Shown here: piece after piece, positions 60,660 through 64,000 of the stretch | How the letters are laid out: every line of letters begins with the position of its first letter | Numbering within the stretch: the stretch's first letter is position 1 | DNA from: Cyanoderma ruficeps | Lineage: Eukaryota > Chordata > Aves > Passeriformes > Timaliidae | Assembly: GCA_008694505.1 (NCBI GenBank) | Contig: VZDJ01007747.1 | Span: 32,183,039-32,247,038 of the forward strand | Direction of reading: 5' to 3' | Length of the DNA stretch: 64,000 nucleotides | Made by a program: the position numbers and the translations under genes | Notes under the pieces: model-generated | What the model was told of the DNA's origin: nothing | Database searches by the model: none | What the model saw: the letters and a program-made list of their open reading frames with translations, nothing else

Positions 60660-60778
60660 TTGATGTTTTTTGGAATCTTTTTGTGCCTGGATGCTTTTCT
60701 GTATGTGTTCACCCTGCTTCCTTTGAGAGTTATTCTGGCAATGTTCCGGTTCATCACTTTGCCTTGCTATGGCTTACG
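60660..60778 (+). CDS. TAPT1: TAPT1 exon 3
   Basis: 119 bases: 39 codons plus two bases (CG) of the next, so intron 3 is in phase 2. The peptide runs LMFFGIFLCLDAFLYVFTLL, PLRVILAMFRFITLPCYGL. The first twenty residues form the first transmembrane segment of the family, and a second hydrophobic stretch follows. The acceptor is TTTTTGTAATTTAG and the donor ACG|GTAAGT. The match to vertebrate TAPT1 is clear. Exon 4, expected to complete an Arg codon and encode a DRR-type start, was not found to the right edge, so the gene continues outside the window. Confidence 0.97.
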
Positions 60779-61178
60779 GTAAGTTGATTGAAGAGAAAGG
60801 TATTGATGCCCTTAAATAATGTCACCATTTATGTGTGTGCTTCATTTTATGGCCTTTCAGTACCGTTTGAACTACTAATGACTTCTTCCACTGTAAAATA
60901 GTAGTGTCAGTCTAAACTAGCCAAAGTAAAGGTGTGTGGGGGACCTTTAAGCTTTACCAGCAGTCACTGATTTGTTGCGTCCTTCAGACACAACAGTCTG
61001 ATAACAGCACTACTTAGGCATATTCAGGTTAGTAAAGGAGAGAGCTGTAACCTTACCTTATAGTTCTGTTCTTTTATCTAACATCTATTTGAACATTTTT
61101 TAAAAATTTCTTAGACTTGGCTCATGTCTTTTGATGGGCTCTTTGATATTGAAACAGAAGTCATTTTTTTTTTAACAG

Positions 61179-61531
61179 TAAAAGCTTTCCTTATTTTCAA
61201 GGAAAACTTTGCTGAAGAGATCCCTGAATGAAATATGCTCTTTCCTCTGAAGAATCCTATGGAGTGAAACATGGAGACGAAAATCAATCAGAATATTAAG
61301 AAATTTTAGATCTTAGTGCCTTGATTTTCTGTTCGCATCAATACTAAAAAGTTGTTAATACATAAAATTTTTAGTTTGCCCTTCTGGCATAGGCATCAAA
61401 AATTGGATAGAATTAAATTCCTTCATAAAATCTGCTACTTCATGGTAAAGTTGCTTGTATAAGCCTTAAGTGTAGCCTAAAATAGAAGGAGAACTTGTAT
61501 TGATGTTGTCTTTTTTGCTTGAATAAATAAA
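61179..61531 (+). other. Possible alternative terminal exon of TAPT1
   Basis: A long T tract ending TTTTTTTAACAG forms a plausible acceptor. Splicing exon 3 to 61179 keeps the frame for R-KSFPYFQGKLC, then TGA at 61213-61215. Two overlapping AATAAA signals lie at 61522-61531, with a T-rich stretch downstream near 61594-61610. The product would be a 175-residue form truncated soon after the first membrane segments. There is no expression evidence. Confidence 0.15.
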
Positions 61532-61784
61532 GATTTCAGGATCCTTATTCTGAATTTTCTAAAACTTGAAGTTGATTTATGGTCACCGATTTGTTTTGAT
61601 TTTTTTTTTAATCAAGTTGTTTGTATTTGCATTATCTGTATTGTCTTTTATATGTAAAGGTCGTTTAGATGTATAGTTGAGAAATGTATGTTCTGATTAC
61701 AGCAAATGCTAGTCTAATTTCAAAAAAATATTTCAAAATATAGTCTAAAGTTGTAATGTTTGTATTTGGTGATGTTAAACATAG

Positions 61785-61799
61785 GCACTAGATGGCAGT
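61785..61799 (+). promoter_or_regulatory. CTCF-type motif in TAPT1 intron 3
   Basis: GCACTAGATGGCAGT matches the CTCF core CCACTAGATGGCAG with one mismatch at the first base. Plus orientation. Confidence 0.45.
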
Positions 61800-64000
61800 C
61801 TCTAATGTTTTATTGTGCTGTTGATTTTGAACTGAAGCTCAGACTTAAGAGAGTTTCTTAGCTGTGTAAAAACGACAGTAATTTGGTTTCAGCCTGATGA
61901 CGAGGCAAATTATGTACCTGTTTGGGGATACCTATATAGATGCTATTACTAAATTCAGGCAAATGTAATGGAATTCAGCGTATCATTTGAATCTTACTTT
62001 TTTCTGTTTAAAAATCTTCTTCCTTGTTTATAAATGCAGCTTTGCTTTTGGCAAAGAAATTTTTGTGCTCTTCTGAAATTCTGAATTAATGATTTCAAAG
62101 ACGAGTTGCTGGTGTAGGTTATTGTTCAATATGCTGACAAAACTGACATTTAAAGAACCATATGCACTCACATGGATGTGATATGTGTATATCTGCATAC
62201 ACGCACCTGCAATGCTAATACTTAGTCTGCTTGCTTGACAGTATTTTGTAAGACACAATAGAAGCCAGATTAATCTACTGAACTTGATTGTGTTAAAGTG
62301 TTATCAAGTAAGATGCTGTGAAACTGAGAGTATCTTGAGTGAAGAAGTCTTTGTTTTTATAACAACTCCTGAAGCAATTGCTTTCATCACAATTTCCTCT
62401 AATGTGTTTGGAATTTAGTTTGCTAGAATCTCTACTTGTTCAGTACCTGAGGCTTTGTTTAATTCATTCATGTTCTAAAGTTGGTGGCTTTTTACTGAAA
62501 GTTTTGGGACTCATGTCTATAATATGTAATGGAACTTCTTCAGATGTAATGATTCTTATTTCCCAGTGTTCAGAGGCTGCATTTTGAATTTTTGGGGGTT
62601 TTCTTGTTTTTGTAGTTATGCTGATTTTATTTGTTATGTCAAAAAATATTAATGGTTTTCTTCCAGCTCAGGAAATACATTTTTAGGTATTTGTAACAAA
62701 ATAGAGTTGAATAGGTAAAGCACATTTGTAATTACAAAAGGTACTTACTAAGCAGGTGGCTATTTATCTTTTAGCTTGCTCTCTGCAAATATCAAATGAA
62801 TGTTGACTAGTTGTTACTTGAACCTGCCACATCATATTCCATTCTGTGTAGTAAATAAAAGTGCTCCTCCCTTCATCTTGACTTTTTTCTCAACATCTCA
62901 GTGAAGTAATTGAGCAGTGAATGTTCTGTTTCCCTTCCAGTTTACCCTTCAGTTTATTTATTTCCTCATAATTCTATCTTCTCTTTTCAGTGTAGAGAAA
63001 GATTATATTACCCATTTTTTAAAAACAATAAAACCACATTCTATATAAATGGTCTAATTCTTGTCTATGTCATATTATGCAAAGTGCTTAAATATAGGGG
63101 AAATGGCTTATAGACTCTTCCACATGTTTGTAGTATTTCATTTTACAGAGTTCTGAAGGGAAACAAAGAGTACTGTATTTTAAAGAAAATAGTTTCTTTT
63201 TTCTGCCTAGACAGTGTAAGCACTTCAGTTTGACTTCTGTCATTCTTCCTCATCACTTGATCTTTCCTTTTGAGGAAGTTTAGTTCCGTGTTTTTGTCGG
63301 AGCTATATTGATGCTGACAAACCAATTTTTTAAAAAACTTCAAGAACTTCAGTCAGAGGAATTCAAGATTCTATCATTGAGTGAACTAAACTGCTTTGTT
63401 TAATTACTGAGATCAAACTGACAAAGGCTGAATCATCACATGGTGGTAGTTTTGGCAGGTGCAATTTCATTACGTCTATGCTCTATAAGCAGCATGGTGC
63501 TTTTAAAAAAATTAACACGCACAATTCACAAAATTAGATTACATCTTCTGAAATTACAAAAAATCAGCTCTACTGTATTTTCTTTTGAGACAAAAACTTC
63601 CCTAAATTATTCTCTTTGAATCTTGTATACTCTTCACACTTTATTAAAATATTCTTTGAAAAAGGTTTGTTGTTCCATAAAAAGTTTGTGCCAAGGTAGA
63701 CAGAGAAGTGGACCTGGTGGAGTTCTGTTTGAATTAGAGTCCTTGGTGACAGGTTCCTAAAACTAACTGCCAGAGGCTGAAAGGTACTGTTTCATGTCAC
63801 AATTCTGACAATTTTTTTTTCAATGCCTCAGACCCAGAGATCCTGGGTAGATTAATATTAGATTAATATTGCTGCCTATTTTGAAGCTCTTTCATAGAGC
63901 TAACTTATTACTTTTCTTTAAAGTGTGTTGCATACCAATAAAAGGCAATGTGGGAATGTGGAAAAGCTCTTCTGCATTCTTTGTAAAACACCGTGATATG

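Larger units (their letters stand above)
60779..64000 (+). other. TAPT1: TAPT1 intron 3 (incomplete)
   Basis: Starts GTAAGT and runs off the right edge. It holds a CTCF-type motif (61785-61799) and an exon-like acceptor with downstream poly(A) signals (61179-61531), both listed separately. There is also a short duplication of TAGATTAATAT near 63849-63870. No nested gene is recognised. Confidence 0.85.

Noticed and set aside
60781..64000. TAPT1 exon 4
   Set aside because: I searched for a segment completing the split Arg codon and continuing the family sequence and found none, so it lies outside the window.
1..64000. tRNA, rRNA, CRISPR array, bacterial operon or phage genes
   Set aside because: None was recognised. 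The spliced TAPT1 gene and CR1 elements show vertebrate nuclear DNA, so prokaryotic feature types do not apply.

Overview
This window looks like avian nuclear DNA. It is AT-rich and mostly non-coding. It carries several CR1 LINE 3' ends, including the tail motif TTCTATGATTCTATG, and a solo long terminal repeat of a type I recognise from bird genomes. One single-copy gene is clearly readable: the first three coding exons of TAPT1 (transmembrane anterior posterior transformation 1). Nothing suggests a bacterial, plasmid or phage source. I cannot name the species from this window.

Layout. Positions 1 to about 51,050 are a gene-poor flank upstream of TAPT1. In mammals the next gene on this side, in the same orientation, is LDB2; I see no LDB2 exon here, so I read this as the LDB2-TAPT1 intergenic interval (inference). 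The flank contains CR1 fragments near 5.4, 35.4, 40.7 and 44.5-46.0 kb, the longest with a recognisable but dead reverse transcriptase. It also holds a solo LTR at 23.0-23.5 kb, simple repeats, an isolated GC-rich island near 28.3-28.8 kb, and several stretches that read like non-coding regulatory elements (9.2-9.5, 23.6-24.3, 33.5-33.8 and 42.3-42.9 kb). A few exon-like segments with good splice signals (19.4-20.1 and 38.6 kb) and a short minus-strand ORF with a signal-peptide-like start (24.8-25.1 kb) are noted as weak candidates.

From about 51.1 to 52.57 kb lies a CpG island holding the TAPT1 promoter, 5'UTR and exon 1. It contains a GC box, a YY1 motif and an AP-1/TRE site. The 5'UTR carries a short upstream ORF whose stop codon overlaps an AUG that is in frame with TAPT1. 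Exon 1 (51,739-51,979), exon 2 (56,504-56,634) and exon 3 (60,660-60,778) splice in frame to give the first 163 complete codons plus two bases of the next. The remaining exons lie beyond the right edge. Intron 1 holds a GC-rich exon-like block, intron 2 a CR1 fragment, and intron 3 a strong CTCF-type motif and a possible alternative terminal exon.

I found no tRNA, rRNA, CRISPR array or operon-like gene set. No previously undescribed multi-gene system is evident. The best leads are the TAPT1 leader architecture, the candidate enhancer at 33.5 kb, and the unassigned exon or ORF candidates.
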